In this document: piece by piece, positions 27,598 through 36,273 of the stretch
How the letters are laid out: each line of letters begins with the position of its first letter
Numbering within the stretch: the stretch's first letter is position 1
DNA from: a virus
Length of the DNA stretch: 40,376 bases
Virus record (IMG/VR): IMGVR_UViG_3300036791_000665
Coordinates: 1 to 40,376 of that record
Reading direction: 5' to 3' (one strand)
Translations under genes and position numbers: made by a program
The notes under the pieces: generated by a model
The model's input: the letters and a program-made list of their open reading frames with translations, nothing else
Told to the model about the DNA's origin: nothing
Database searches by the model: none

Positions 27598-29514
27598 ATG
27601 GCTTTCCGGCAAGACGCGCAAACCATGCAACCGCTGGCGACCGCCGCGGGGCTCACGCCGAAAACCGCAATCGTGACGGGAGACGGCACGCCGACGCCGT
27701 TTTTCTTCCGCTGGATGGCGACGGTTGGCGGCCGGAAGCAGGACGCGCAAACGCCGTGGACGTCGAATATCGACGCGAGCGGGTTTAACCTCGTAAACCT
27801 CGCTGCGCCGCTGGGCGTCGGCGTGGCTTCGCCGAAATACCCGCTCGATGTCGCGGGCGATGTGAACATTACCGGCGCGTTTCGCGTCAACGGCGTGCCG
27901 ATTGGCGCGGGCGGGGCGCCGCAGACGCCGTGGACGTCGAACATCGACGCAGCAGGTTTTGCGCTGACGAACGCGGGCGCAATCAGCGCGGCGTCTGTCA
28001 CGGCGGCGGGCGCAATTGCGGGCGCATCGGCGGCGATTAGCGGGCGCGTAGGAATCGGCGCGGTAACGCCCGGTTACCCGCTCGATGTGGCGGGCGATGT
28101 CAATTGCTCGGGCGTTTTTCGCGTTAACGGCGTGCCGCTTGCGACCGGCTCGCCGCAAACGCCCTGGGCTTCGAATATTGACGCGGCCGGCTTCGCGCTT
28201 ATGAACGCGGGCGCAATCGGGGCAGCCACTCTTACGACGATCGGAACCGTAACCGCGCCTTCGGTAGGCACGCAGACGATTGCGGCGGGCAATGCGACGC
28301 TGAGTCTCAACACGAACGCCAAATCGCGGATTGCGATTGATCCGACGGGCATCGTCGGTATCAATCCGATGGACGGCCAGACGTTCAGTAATATCGTCAT
28401 GGCTGGTTCTGGCGGCGGCTATCTGCAGGCGTCAGCAGGTCCGCTAACGATCCAGACACAAGGCGCATTCGGGCTTTCCCTTAATACCAACAACGTGCCA
28501 CGTGTGACTATTTTGTCGGGCGGGAACATAGGAGTCAGGACTACATCCCCGGCATATGCTCTGGACGTCGCCGGAGATGTGAACGTCTCTGGCATGTTCC
28601 GCATTGCGGGCGTGCCGTTTCAGGCGGCGGCGCAATCACCCTGGGTAACAGCGATTAACGCGGCTGGGTTCGCACTCAGCGGAGCGGGCGCAATCGGGGC
28701 GGCGTCTCTTACCACGACCGGAACCGTAACCGCGCCTTCGGTAGGCACGCAGACGATTGCGGCGGGAAGTAACGCGCTGGGTCTGAATACCAGCGGAAAA
28801 ACGCGGATGGGCATTGATACTACCGGCATTGTTTCAGTGAATACAATAGACAGCCAGACGTTCAGTCTCATTAACATGAACGGCGGCGGCGGCGGATTTC
28901 TTCAGGCGCCTGGCGGGCCTCTCGTCTGTCAGGTTTCCGGCGCATTCTCATTTTTAGTTAATACGAACGGCAAGACCCGTTTTACCGTTGATTCCGCCGG
29001 GCACGCCACTATTGCCGCGCCCGACGACACTGCCGCCGCGCTCGCGGTGTCGGGACTGATTACCGCCGGAACTCTTACCGCAAGCGGGATCATTACCACC
29101 AGTTCAGCCGTTAACGCGTTTGCGGGAACTTCCTATTTTTGCGCGGCCAACCAGCCAACAACCATTGGGATGGCCGTACAGAACGGGCAACCGTATTGCT
29201 ATCTCGGTTCCGACACGACGGGCGCGCTTATCGTTAGCCAGCCAAGCGGCGCGCAGACTATGCGGGTCGATACAAGCGGCGGCCTGTCCCTTGTTTCAGG
29301 CGGATCAATCACGCTTAACGGTCCGCAGCCATATAAACTCTTGTCCGATTCGGGCGGCGCTTTCGCGGTTCAGCTTCCAAGCGGTTCCGCGCTTTTCAAA
29401 ATAACCAACGGCGGGGCCGTCGTAATACCCACGCTGCCGCCCGCGAGCCCCGGCGCAGGCTCAAAACAGCTTTATTACAACTCATCGACTAACCAGGTGT
29501 ATTACGCACCATAG
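27598..29514 (+). CDS. Tail fibre protein with repeated beta-strand modules
   Basis: 638 aa, starting directly after the hub stop. The N-terminal 60 residues include TPTPFFFRWMATVGG. Three near-copies of a module YPLDVAGDVN.(S/T)G.FR(V/I)NGVP lie at about 80-100, 160-180 and 320-340. Two PSVGTQTIAAG blocks follow. The rest is a Gly/Thr/Ala-rich, strand-forming shaft. The short C-terminus (GSKQLYYNSSTNQVYYAP) is a known fibre ending. It lacks an S74 chaperone, unlike the fibre at 36274. It probably binds the host surface. Confidence 0.8.
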   Translation: MAFRQDAQTMQPLATAAGLTPKTAIVTGDGTPTPFFFRWMATVGGRKQDAQTPWTSNIDASGFNLVNLAAPLGVGVASPKYPLDVAGDVNITGAFRVNGVPIGAGGAPQTPWTSNIDAAGFALTNAGAISAASVTAAGAIAGASAAISGRVGIGAVTPGYPLDVAGDVNCSGVFRVNGVPLATGSPQTPWASNIDAAGFALMNAGAIGAATLTTIGTVTAPSVGTQTIAAGNATLSLNTNAKSRIAIDPTGIVGINPMDGQTFSNIVMAGSGGGYLQASAGPLTIQTQGAFGLSLNTNNVPRVTILSGGNIGVRTTSPAYALDVAGDVNVSGMFRIAGVPFQAAAQSPWVTAINAAGFALSGAGAIGAASLTTTGTVTAPSVGTQTIAAGSNALGLNTSGKTRMGIDTTGIVSVNTIDSQTFSLINMNGGGGGFLQAPGGPLVCQVSGAFSFLVNTNGKTRFTVDSAGHATIAAPDDTAAALAVSGLITAGTLTASGIITTSSAVNAFAGTSYFCAANQPTTIGMAVQNGQPYCYLGSDTTGALIVSQPSGAQTMRVDTSGGLSLVSGGSITLNGPQPYKLLSDSGGAFAVQLPSGSALFKITNGGAVVIPTLPPASPGAGSKQLYYNSSTNQVYYAP

Positions 29515-29525
29515 AGGAGAAACGC

Positions 29526-29819
29526 ATGGCATTGACTTACGAAGAAAGCGCGGCGCTCATGAACGATTTCGCCTTTCGCGGGCGCATCAAAGTGGCGTGC
29601 CTGACTTTCGCCAACTACATTCTCAGTGAGGCGACTACCACGGTTGCGCACAATACCCGCGTGAAGTGGGCGAATCAGGCTCTTAACAATTCCGATTTCG
29701 TCGCAGGACAGGTACAGTCGCCCGTGGTCATGGATCCGCAGGTGCAGGCGGATGGCTCTGCGATCACCGACGCGGCATTACAGGAGTCCGTTGAAACGAC
29801 CGTTAACAACCTGATGTAA
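29526..29819 (+). CDS. Conserved small virion-associated protein
   Basis: 97 aa with GAGGAG just before the ATG. Begins TYEESAALMNDFAFRGRIKVACLTFANYIL, then HNTRVKWANQALNNSDFVAGQVQSPVVMDPQVQADG. The YEESAALM.D..FRGR.KVACLKFA...........H..R..WA........A...Q..VVMDP block recurs in tailed phages next to fibre genes, function unknown. All helical with a short strand end. Probably part of the tail or an assembly helper. Confidence 0.75.
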   Translation: MALTYEESAALMNDFAFRGRIKVACLTFANYILSEATTTVAHNTRVKWANQALNNSDFVAGQVQSPVVMDPQVQADGSAITDAALQESVETTVNNLM

Positions 29820-29823
29820 CCCC

Positions 29824-30063
29824 ATGATGGAAAACAACAACCTGCAGGCCACGATGGGTAAAGAGAGGGAAACCGAATCGTACCCGCTCGATGACGCCGC
29901 TATAGAGATTCTGGCGGAGCTGGACCAGCAGGCGCGCGCGCTCGACGTCTCACGCAACGCTGTGCTGAGTTACTTTGCGCGCCAGCACAAACTCGCCGGC
30001 CGCTGGCAGCTCGCGGAAAACCGGCGCGAGCTGGTGCGCTCCAGCGAGGAACCGATCGCGTGA
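29824..30063 (+). CDS. Small helical hypothetical protein
   Basis: 79 aa, ATG 29824, 4 bases after the previous stop. Acidic N-terminus, then DDAAIEILAELDQQARALDVSRNAVLSYFARQHKLAGRW, a helix pair with ribbon-helix-helix-like spacing. It may bind DNA or be a small scaffold. The stop overlaps the start of the GNAT gene. No family certain. Confidence 0.6.
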   Translation: MMENNNLQATMGKERETESYPLDDAAIEILAELDQQARALDVSRNAVLSYFARQHKLAGRWQLAENRRELVRSSEEPIA

Positions 30064-30581
30064 TGATTCGCCCCATCACGATTGACGAACTAAGCGCGGT
30101 GGAAGACGCGGCGCGCGACTTTTACGCGGCGTCGCGCTTCCTCGGCGGCTTCCGCATTGAGCGTTTCTGCGAAACGTGGGCGGCGCTGCTTGCGACGGGT
30201 GCGGGCGTAATCTTCGCGGCGCTCGATGGAGCGGAAGACGGCATCGACCCCGCCGAAGATCCCGGCGCAGTCGCCGGCGTCATCGGCGGATTACTGCATC
30301 GCGAGATTTACGGCGAAGCGCTCATTGCGGAGGAGTTTTTCTGGTTTTGCCGCCCCGAGCGCCGCGGCGCGGGCGTCGCGCTTTACCGGCGCTTCGAGCA
30401 GTGGGCGCGCGAGCGCGGCGCGGCGACGATCCAGATGGTTCATTTATTAGATGTGATGCCCGAAAAGGTCGCGCGGTTTTATTTGCGCTCGGGCTTTGAA
30501 CCAGTCGAAATGCGCTATGTGAAGGCGCTGAGCGAGGGCGCAATTAAACCGAAGGTTGAATCAGGCAAGGCCGCGGCATGA
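30060..30581 (+). CDS. GNAT-family N-acetyltransferase
   Basis: 173 aa from GTG 30060 or ATG 30063. The acetyl-CoA binding loop RRGAGVALYRRF is at 101-112 (R-R-G-x-G-V/A). It is preceded by strand AEEFFWFCRP and followed by a helix and the FYLRSGFEPVEMRYVK strand pair that closes the GNAT fold. The family transfers acetyl from acetyl-CoA to an amine. The target is unknown; virion or host proteins are both possible. It is coupled by ATGA to the oxygenase gene, so the two act as a pair. Confidence 0.85.
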   Translation: MMIRPITIDELSAVEDAARDFYAASRFLGGFRIERFCETWAALLATGAGVIFAALDGAEDGIDPAEDPGAVAGVIGGLLHREIYGEALIAEEFFWFCRPERRGAGVALYRRFEQWARERGAATIQMVHLLDVMPEKVARFYLRSGFEPVEMRYVKALSEGAIKPKVESGKAAA

Positions 30582-31186
30582 CAACGCGCGTACCAACGGA
30601 TTGGAGCAAGGTTCCGAAGGGGCTCGCGGACTGGCGCGGCGTGCGTGTTTATGATGATTTTCTACCCACGCCCGTCGCGTACCGCGCGGCTGCGCTTGCG
30701 CAGGAATTCAGGACGTATGAATTCCCCGAGGCAACGTTTCACGGCATCGCGATGCCGACGCCGCCCGACGTGCCAGAGCGCCTGCGCGCGATCTATCCCG
30801 CGGCCGAGCCCACGCTTTCGTTTTTCCGCAAGAGCCCCGAAGGCCAGCCGGAACCGCATTTCATTCACACCGACGCCGACATGGGCGACTGGACGGCGCT
30901 GCTTTATCTCAATCCGAAACCGCCGGCCGATGACGGCACGAAATTCTGGCGGCATCTGGCGACCGGCGCGATTGAAAGCGCGATTCCGCATGAGCGCTCG
31001 CGCGAGGGCCGCACAACGGAAGGATGGGAGGAGCGTTGCCTTGTGCCGGCGAAATTCAACCGGCTGGTTTTGTTCCCGGCGACGTTTTTTCACTCGCGCG
31101 CGATCGTGGGCAACTGGGGCACCGGTCGCCAGGCGCGCTTAACGCAGGTGGTTTTTGGCAAGGGCCAGATGGGGGAAACGATATGA
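30578..31186 (+). CDS. 2OG-Fe(II) oxygenase-like protein
   Basis: 202 aa. FIHTDADMGDWTALLYLNP holds His97 and Asp99, and FPATFFHSRAIVGNWGTGRQARLTQVVFG holds His172 and Arg187. That is the H-x-D...H...R set for iron and 2-oxoglutarate in the jelly-roll oxygenases. TKFWRH and the NRLVLFP strand lie between. Such enzymes hydroxylate proteins, nucleic acids or small molecules. It is located between fibre/GNAT and ejection genes, coupled at both ends by ATGA. Substrate unknown. Confidence 0.8.
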   Translation: MTTRVPTDWSKVPKGLADWRGVRVYDDFLPTPVAYRAAALAQEFRTYEFPEATFHGIAMPTPPDVPERLRAIYPAAEPTLSFFRKSPEGQPEPHFIHTDADMGDWTALLYLNPKPPADDGTKFWRHLATGAIESAIPHERSREGRTTEGWEERCLVPAKFNRLVLFPATFFHSRAIVGNWGTGRQARLTQVVFGKGQMGETI

Positions 31187-32037
31187 GCATTGGAACTGGT
31201 ATCGCCAGCGCGGTAATTGGCTCGAATGCAGCCAAGACGGCGGCGCAACAGCAGGAGCAAGGCGTCCAGGCGGGAATCGCCGAGCAAAAGCGCCAGTTTG
31301 ACGTTACGCAGGCGAACCTTCAGCCGTGGCTGACTGCGGGCACGGGCGCGCTTTCGCAGCTTACTTCAGGCACTGCGCCCGGCGGCTCGCTGGTGACGCC
31401 ATACGGCGCGACTTACCAGACGCCGGGCGCGTTCGTCGCGCCCACGCTCGACAATACAAATGATCCGGGTTACGCCTTTCGCCTCGCCTCGGGCGAGCAG
31501 GCGCTTCAGCGCGGCGCGGCGGCAGGCGGCGGCGCGTTTTCGGGCGGCACGCTCGCGGCGCTCACGCGCTACGGGCAGGACTACGCGTCGAATGAATACC
31601 AGAACGTGTACAATCGCGCGCTCGGCACGTACAACACGAACGTGACCACGGGCCTGAACGCGTACAACACGCAATTGAACGCCTATAACACCGGGCAGGC
31701 GAATCAGTTCAACCGGCTCAGTTCGCTCGCGGGAATGGGCCAGGCAGAGACGAATACGCTCGCCAACGTGGGCGCGAACACCGCGAACCAGATCAGCGGC
31801 CTGAATGTGGATCAGGGGCAAGCACAGGCGGCGGGCACGCTCGGCGCTGCGGGAGCTATCAATTCCAGCCTTAACAGCTTTGCGAGCGGCCTCCAAAACC
31901 TCTATGCGGGCGGCGGCCTGATTAAATTGCTGACAAAAGGCTCGGGAGGCGCGCCGGGCAGCGGAGGCGGCGGCGTTGATCCCGCTTTGCTCGCTTCCTA
32001 CAACTACGGCGACAACTCCGGTAATTACGGCGGCTAA
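31183..32037 (+). CDS. DNA ejection (internal virion) protein
   Basis: 284 aa, start set by ATGA. Begins with a helical Ala/Gln region (ASAVIGSNAAKTAAQQQEQGVQAGIAEQKRQF), then PWLTAGTGALSQLTSG, DPGYAFRLASGEQALQRGAAAGGGAFSGGTLAALTRYGQDYASNEY and a long Asn/Thr/Gln series, with a Gly/Ser-rich tail. The DPGYAFRL.EGE.AL...A...GG..SG..L.AL.RYGQ.YAS.EY block is found in P22 gp7-type and related injection proteins. It is stored in the head and enters the cell first. Confidence 0.8.
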   Translation: MSIGTGIASAVIGSNAAKTAAQQQEQGVQAGIAEQKRQFDVTQANLQPWLTAGTGALSQLTSGTAPGGSLVTPYGATYQTPGAFVAPTLDNTNDPGYAFRLASGEQALQRGAAAGGGAFSGGTLAALTRYGQDYASNEYQNVYNRALGTYNTNVTTGLNAYNTQLNAYNTGQANQFNRLSSLAGMGQAETNTLANVGANTANQISGLNVDQGQAQAAGTLGAAGAINSSLNSFASGLQNLYAGGGLIKLLTKGSGGAPGSGGGGVDPALLASYNYGDNSGNYGG

Positions 32038-32046
32038 GGGCACTCT

Positions 32047-33708
32047 ATGGCATTCGACCCAACCCTCATAACGAACGCGATGGCGAACTGGCAGCCGCCG
32101 CCGGTTTTCGATCCGCTGGCGCGCTTTGCGAAGCTCCAGGCGCTCCAAAGCGGCGTTTTGCAGCAGCAGGTGCAAAAAGCGCAACTGCAGAGCTACCAGG
32201 CCGAGGGACAGCAGCGGCAAATGGATCTGCGGGACGGCCAAACGGTAATGCAGGCGCTCCAGAACCCGGCCACGGCTAAAGCCGTCGCGAGCTGGACACC
32301 GGGCACCCCATTTCCGCTCGCATCCCTTGGACTCCAGTGGAAGACAGTCCAGGGCATTCAGGATAAGGTGCTCGGCGACCAGAAAACCGCGCTCGGGCTG
32401 TCGGAAGACCAGCGGAAGGCCACAGAGGCGAAACACGCGCAGATAGGCACTGCGCTCGAAGGGCTCGCATACAACGCGGACGGTACGCCGCGTTCTGATG
32501 CCGACATAGCGCAGAATGCGCCGGGCACGTTTCAGGGCCTCATTACCGCAGGGATCATACCGCAGGGCACCCCGATGCCGCAGATAAACGGCGCGGCGGA
32601 TCTTCAAAAATACGCCGTGCTGAACAACTACCAGCAAGGCCTAAATCAATGGTCGCAGGCGGCGCAGGGAAAAGCGCAGGAGATCGCGACCGCGAAGGCG
32701 GCGGCAGGGAAAGACACCGCGCAGGCAGCGCAAGCCGACGCCGAAGCGACGAAAGCAAAAGAAGACGCGCGCAAAGCCAAGATGGTTAACGATGCGATGG
32801 CGGCGGCGCAGCAAAACCCGGCGCAAGGTTTGCAGCTAATCGACAATGCACTTCCGGCGACCGTTGACCCGCGAGCGAACGCGGCGTACAAAGCGGCGTG
32901 GCAGGCTGCGACGAGCGCGGGCGATATCGACGGCGCGGCGCGGATCGTGGCGACTGCGGCGAGCCACGCGGCGAGCATTTCACCCGCCGCGCTTAAGTTT
33001 GCGGCGGATAAAGCGGCGGCGGAAGCGCGGGCGAAAGGGCCGATAGAAACCGCGAACGAATTGGCGAAGCAGGCGGCGCTCGCCAAGGGTTCTACTGAAA
33101 TGTTCGCGGGTATCCCCGATCCCGTTGCACGCCGCGCCGCGCAAAACAAGTTCGAAACGATTACCGAAGCCTATTACGATAAGGACCAGACGGCGGCGCA
33201 GTTGAAAGATTTCATCGCGGCTGCGCAATCCGGCAACAAGGCCGCGCCCGGCCTGATTCCACTTTCGGAACTACGTACCCTGGTGAACCGCGTAAACCGG
33301 CAGGAACTAGAAGCTATCGGCGGCGCGGGTTCCACCCTGGATAAGGTGCAAGGCTGGTTCCAGGGCAAAACCGAAGGCCAGCCAATTCCGCCAGACATCC
33401 TGCGCGGTATCGGCCAAATTGCCGATATCCAAGCGCGCAACAACCGCGCGGCATATAACAACAAGGTTAATTCGCTTAACGCCACATATGGCGGCAATAT
33501 TCGCGCCGCGCAACCCGGCGCGCCCGATCCCGGCGCACCCGGAGCGCAACCCGGCGCAGGCGCACCCGGCGCGGCGCAACCGGCGGGCGCGCCGGGCGGC
33601 GGTCAAACCGTGACGAAAGCGCAGGTGCAGGATTACGCCACCAAGCACAGTTTGTCTTACGCCGATGCCGAGGCGCACGTTAAGGCCAATGGATACGTAG
33701 TCAAGTAG
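32047..33708 (+). CDS. Internal virion / DNA transfer protein
   Basis: 553 aa, helical. N-terminus AFDPTLITNAMANWQPPPVFDPLARFAKLQALQSGVLQQQVQKAQLQSYQAEGQQRQ is a typical start of phage internal proteins. Long Ala/Lys coiled coils fill 200-330. The C-terminal third is a Pro/Gly/Ala linker (about 480-515), then TVTKAQVQDYATKHSLSYADAEAHVKANGYVVK, a small helical end domain. It lies between two other ejection candidates. Most likely it forms part of the trans-envelope channel. Confidence 0.75.
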   Translation: MAFDPTLITNAMANWQPPPVFDPLARFAKLQALQSGVLQQQVQKAQLQSYQAEGQQRQMDLRDGQTVMQALQNPATAKAVASWTPGTPFPLASLGLQWKTVQGIQDKVLGDQKTALGLSEDQRKATEAKHAQIGTALEGLAYNADGTPRSDADIAQNAPGTFQGLITAGIIPQGTPMPQINGAADLQKYAVLNNYQQGLNQWSQAAQGKAQEIATAKAAAGKDTAQAAQADAEATKAKEDARKAKMVNDAMAAAQQNPAQGLQLIDNALPATVDPRANAAYKAAWQAATSAGDIDGAARIVATAASHAASISPAALKFAADKAAAEARAKGPIETANELAKQAALAKGSTEMFAGIPDPVARRAAQNKFETITEAYYDKDQTAAQLKDFIAAAQSGNKAAPGLIPLSELRTLVNRVNRQELEAIGGAGSTLDKVQGWFQGKTEGQPIPPDILRGIGQIADIQARNNRAAYNNKVNSLNATYGGNIRAAQPGAPDPGAPGAQPGAGAPGAAQPAGAPGGGQTVTKAQVQDYATKHSLSYADAEAHVKANGYVVK

Positions 33709-33710
33709 AT

Positions 33711-35006
33711 ATGCCGAGTCCTCTCGACGCACTGCCGCCGCCGACCAGCGCAGCATCGGGCGCAAACCCGCTCGATGCGCTGCCGCCGCCCACCGCGCCC
33801 TCAAAGCCGGGTTTCTTCCAAACCCTCGCGGACGACATATCCTCACTTCCGCATTTCGCTAAAATCCTTTCGACCGCGATTAACCCGGCGGCAAGCAATG
33901 CAGACCGCGCGGCAGCGTGGACCGAATTGTCCGCGCCGAGCCTGCAAAATATGGGCGAGGCGATGGGCTATGCAAAATCCGGCCAGCCTGTGGCGGCGGG
34001 GATTCGCGCCGCTGAGTCAGTTCCGATTGCCGGGCCGATGGCGCGCGCAATCTCACACAGCATCGACACGGGCGATTATGGAGCCGCTGCCGCGCGCGGC
34101 CTGGAAGTGGCACTGCCTCACATAATAGAGCCCGTCGCGGGGGTCTTGGGCAAACCTGCCGCTGCCGTGAGCGAAGCCGCGCGCGCACCGTTTAAGGTCG
34201 ATCCCGAAGCAGGGATTAACACAGCGCTGAAATTTAAACCCACCGCCGATATCCGGAACCTGCGCCAGGCGGTTGCGGACGTGAAAGCGGCCGAAACCGT
34301 GCCAATTACCGGCAACGAATCGCTGCTCAACACCATACCGGCGGCGAAAGCGGCCAACCGTACAGCGTTCGAGGCGTACATCAAAAACGCGGGCAACTCC
34401 ACGGTTTCAGGTTCGCCCGTTGTAGCAGCGACGGCGGCGAGCATCCCCGATACGATGTGGATTGAAAGTCCGGAACTGGCGCAGAAAGTCCTCGACAGCG
34501 TAAAAGGCTATGCGCGCGATTTCACCGCGCCGGAGCTGGCGAATGTTCTTGAACAGAAAAACGGCGAACTCGCGAGTTTTTACAACCGCGCGCCAGGAGC
34601 GCAGGCGGCAGCCGTCCAGAGCGGTGCGCCGGAAGCCGTAGTCAAAGCGCAGCGCGACGCGGTGGCGCGCATTCTCTACGACTTTATCGACCCTGAAAAT
34701 AAAGGCGCAGGACCGGCTGCCATTCAAAGGCGCTATGGCGCGATTCAGGAACTCGAAGAAGCCGCGCAGGCGCGCGCGAACGCGATTGCGCGCGAAAAGG
34801 CGGTTAGCACGGCGGCGTCGGGCGTGAAGCTCGCGCAGGCAGCGGGCAAGCTTATAAAGCTTGACCCTGAAGCCGCCGTGCGGACCTGGCAGGGTTCGGA
34901 CTCGCTGATTCGCCGCGCGTTTGCGAACATCGACCCGGACGGCGTGCACCCGACGCCAGCAGCCGTGTCAGTTGATCCAAGCCCAGTGAATGAAACGCAC
35001 GAGTAG
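33711..35006 (+). CDS. Large ejection-module protein
   Basis: 431 aa. It opens with two copies of PLDALPPPT, then FFQTLADDISSLPHFAKILSTAINPAASNADRAAAW and a run of hydrophobic/Gly-Ala-rich helices (AGIRAAESVPIAGPMARAISHSIDTGDYGAAAARGLEVALPHI) that could insert into membranes. The rest is helical, with KVDPEAGINTALKFKP in the middle. It is the last of three tandem ejection genes, 2 bases after the previous one. Its last 39 bases overlap the antisense membrane microprotein. Confidence 0.7.
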   Translation: MPSPLDALPPPTSAASGANPLDALPPPTAPSKPGFFQTLADDISSLPHFAKILSTAINPAASNADRAAAWTELSAPSLQNMGEAMGYAKSGQPVAAGIRAAESVPIAGPMARAISHSIDTGDYGAAAARGLEVALPHIIEPVAGVLGKPAAAVSEAARAPFKVDPEAGINTALKFKPTADIRNLRQAVADVKAAETVPITGNESLLNTIPAAKAANRTAFEAYIKNAGNSTVSGSPVVAATAASIPDTMWIESPELAQKVLDSVKGYARDFTAPELANVLEQKNGELASFYNRAPGAQAAAVQSGAPEAVVKAQRDAVARILYDFIDPENKGAGPAAIQRRYGAIQELEEAAQARANAIAREKAVSTAASGVKLAQAAGKLIKLDPEAAVRTWQGSDSLIRRAFANIDPDGVHPTPAAVSVDPSPVNETHE

Positions 35007-35108
35007 CCATATGCAGCCAAGGAAAAGCGCGAGAAAAAAGATCACGCCTGCCGTGCCCGCTTTCCATCCAATCTCGCTGGGGTGTCGCGCCACGGGGGTT
35101 CGACGCAT
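34968..35108 (-). CDS. Antisense membrane microprotein
   Basis: 46 aa. A basic, polar start (MRRTPVARHPSEIGWKAG) is followed by one strong helix, GVIFFLALFLGCIWLLV, and a short RFIHWAWIN end rich in aromatics. Charge and helix length are ideal for a single-pass inner-membrane peptide. It reads against the ejection gene and overlaps its last 39 bases. AGGT precedes the ATG weakly. It may be transcribed from the GIY-YIG side. A lysis or exclusion role is possible; unproven. Confidence 0.5.
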   Translation of the reverse strand: MRRTPVARHPSEIGWKAGTAGVIFFLALFLGCIWLLVRFIHWAWIN

Positions 35109-35165
35109 TATGCTACCTGCCGATTTAATGATTTTAAAGTCATGACCGTGATGATGAGCACGCGA

Positions 35166-36188
35166 TTAAGCAGCGCGGCGGGCGCGTTTGGTTTCCCAGG
35201 ACTTTTTGCCTGCGGCGCTGCGCTGTTCGGTGGTCATTGCAGCGATGCGCTTTCTTTCGGAGGCGCTGCGCTCTTCCGGTGTCCTGCTGGTCTGCCCCTT
35301 CCGTGCAATCTCGCTGCGCTGTTCCGGCGTTGTGTTCGCCCTGATAGTGGCCAGGCGCTTCTGCGCAGCCGCGCTGCGCTGTTCGGGAGTCATGCTGAGA
35401 TGCCCCTTTCGGGATGCCGCGCTGCGCTGCTCGGGCGTCATTGCAGCGATGCGCTTTCTTGCGATTGCGCTGCGTTCTTCGGGCGTTTTCGCGGCGACAG
35501 CGCGGCCGCCCGCGCTGCGCTGCTCGGACGTCATGTTGGCGCAACGTTTCAGCGCGATGGCGCTGCGCTCATCCGGTGTCCTGCTGGCCTGCCCCTTCCG
35601 TGCAGCCGCGCTGAGCTGCTCGGGCGTCATGGTAGCCAAGCGCTTCTGCGCAGACGCGACGCGCTCATCGGGCGTCATTGCGGCATTACCATTCCATATC
35701 TTTCTCATCATTTCACTGCGCTGCTCGGGCGTCATGCTCGCTATACGCTTTCGGCTTGCAGCGCTGAGCTGCTCGGGCGTCATGGCCGCTTGAATCTTCC
35801 GCCCGTGAGCCTTGCGCTCCTCAGGCGTAGTGGCCGCCCAGCGCTTCCGGCTAATCGCGCTGCGTTCCTCAGGCGTAACCCATCCGCCGCTAATACCCTC
35901 ACCGCTTTCGGTGCTGTTAGTAAGATTCGCCCCTTGCGCTTTATAAAATGCAATCCATCGGCGCTCGGCAGCCTGCCAGTCGTCCATGCCGGTTTCGATG
36001 GCTTCTATTATCGGCTTCAGACCAATACAAATCAGCCACCGAATCCACCGTTGCTTGTGGCTTTTCGGCGCAGTCGCTCTGCATTCAGCCATATGCTCCC
36101 TGAGCCGTTTTTCCAGATTCTTCGAAGTGAATCCGACATATCTGACCTGTTGGGTGCGAGGGCACTTGAGCATATAAATGGTCTTCAT
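35166..36188 (-). CDS. GIY-YIG endonuclease with 14-unit repeat array
   Basis: 340 aa from ATG 36188; a TTG at 36218 would add 10. The nuclease domain is residues 1-95: TIYMLKC and VRYVGFT (GIY and YIG strands), Arg in KRLREH, Glu in ERRWIAFY and the LTN end. From residue 105 to 334 there are 14 tandem copies of a 16-residue unit, TPEERSAIARKRIAAM-like; copies 4, 8 and 11 differ in length. Short basic helical units of the NUMOD3 kind bind DNA in homing endonucleases, but one or a few is usual. Antisense to the virion operon, between ejection and fibre genes. Confidence 0.85.
   Translation of the reverse strand: MKTIYMLKCPRTQQVRYVGFTSKNLEKRLREHMAECRATAPKSHKQRWIRWLICIGLKPIIEAIETGMDDWQAAERRWIAFYKAQGANLTNSTESGEGISGGWVTPEERSAISRKRWAATTPEERKAHGRKIQAAMTPEQLSAASRKRIASMTPEQRSEMMRKIWNGNAAMTPDERVASAQKRLATMTPEQLSAAARKGQASRTPDERSAIALKRCANMTSEQRSAGGRAVAAKTPEERSAIARKRIAAMTPEQRSAASRKGHLSMTPEQRSAAAQKRLATIRANTTPEQRSEIARKGQTSRTPEERSASERKRIAAMTTEQRSAAGKKSWETKRARRAA
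35187..35876 (-). repeat. 48-bp period coding repeat array (14 units)
   Basis: The DNA repeats in a 48-base period with drift, coding for the 16-residue units above. Each unit contains ACGCCCGA(G/A)-GAGCGCAGCGC-type sequence. It is coding, in one open frame, and has no spacers. Confidence 0.9.
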
Positions 36189-36191
36189 CCA

Positions 36192-36207
36192 GTTACAAGT
36201 TTGTAAC
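36192..36207. promoter_or_regulatory. Inverted repeat GTTACAA-GT-TTGTAAC
   Basis: Perfect 7-bp arms with a 2-base centre, just upstream of ATG 36188 of the GIY-YIG gene and 66 bases before the fibre gene. Operator or nuclease target are both possible. Confidence 0.45.
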
Positions 36208-36273
36208 GAAACGACCAATGTTTACTAGGGCCAGAGCACAATCGGGAGTACCGGTATCCAAGGAAGGAATTAT

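Noticed and set aside
35011-35145. 44-residue plus-strand frame after the ejection gene
   Set aside because: It has no ribosome site and no hydrophobic or domain pattern. The opposite strand gives a clear membrane helix in the same place.
35187-35876. CRISPR-like array
   Set aside because: The 48-bp repeats are contiguous, have no spacers and stay in one open frame; they are protein-coding repeats.
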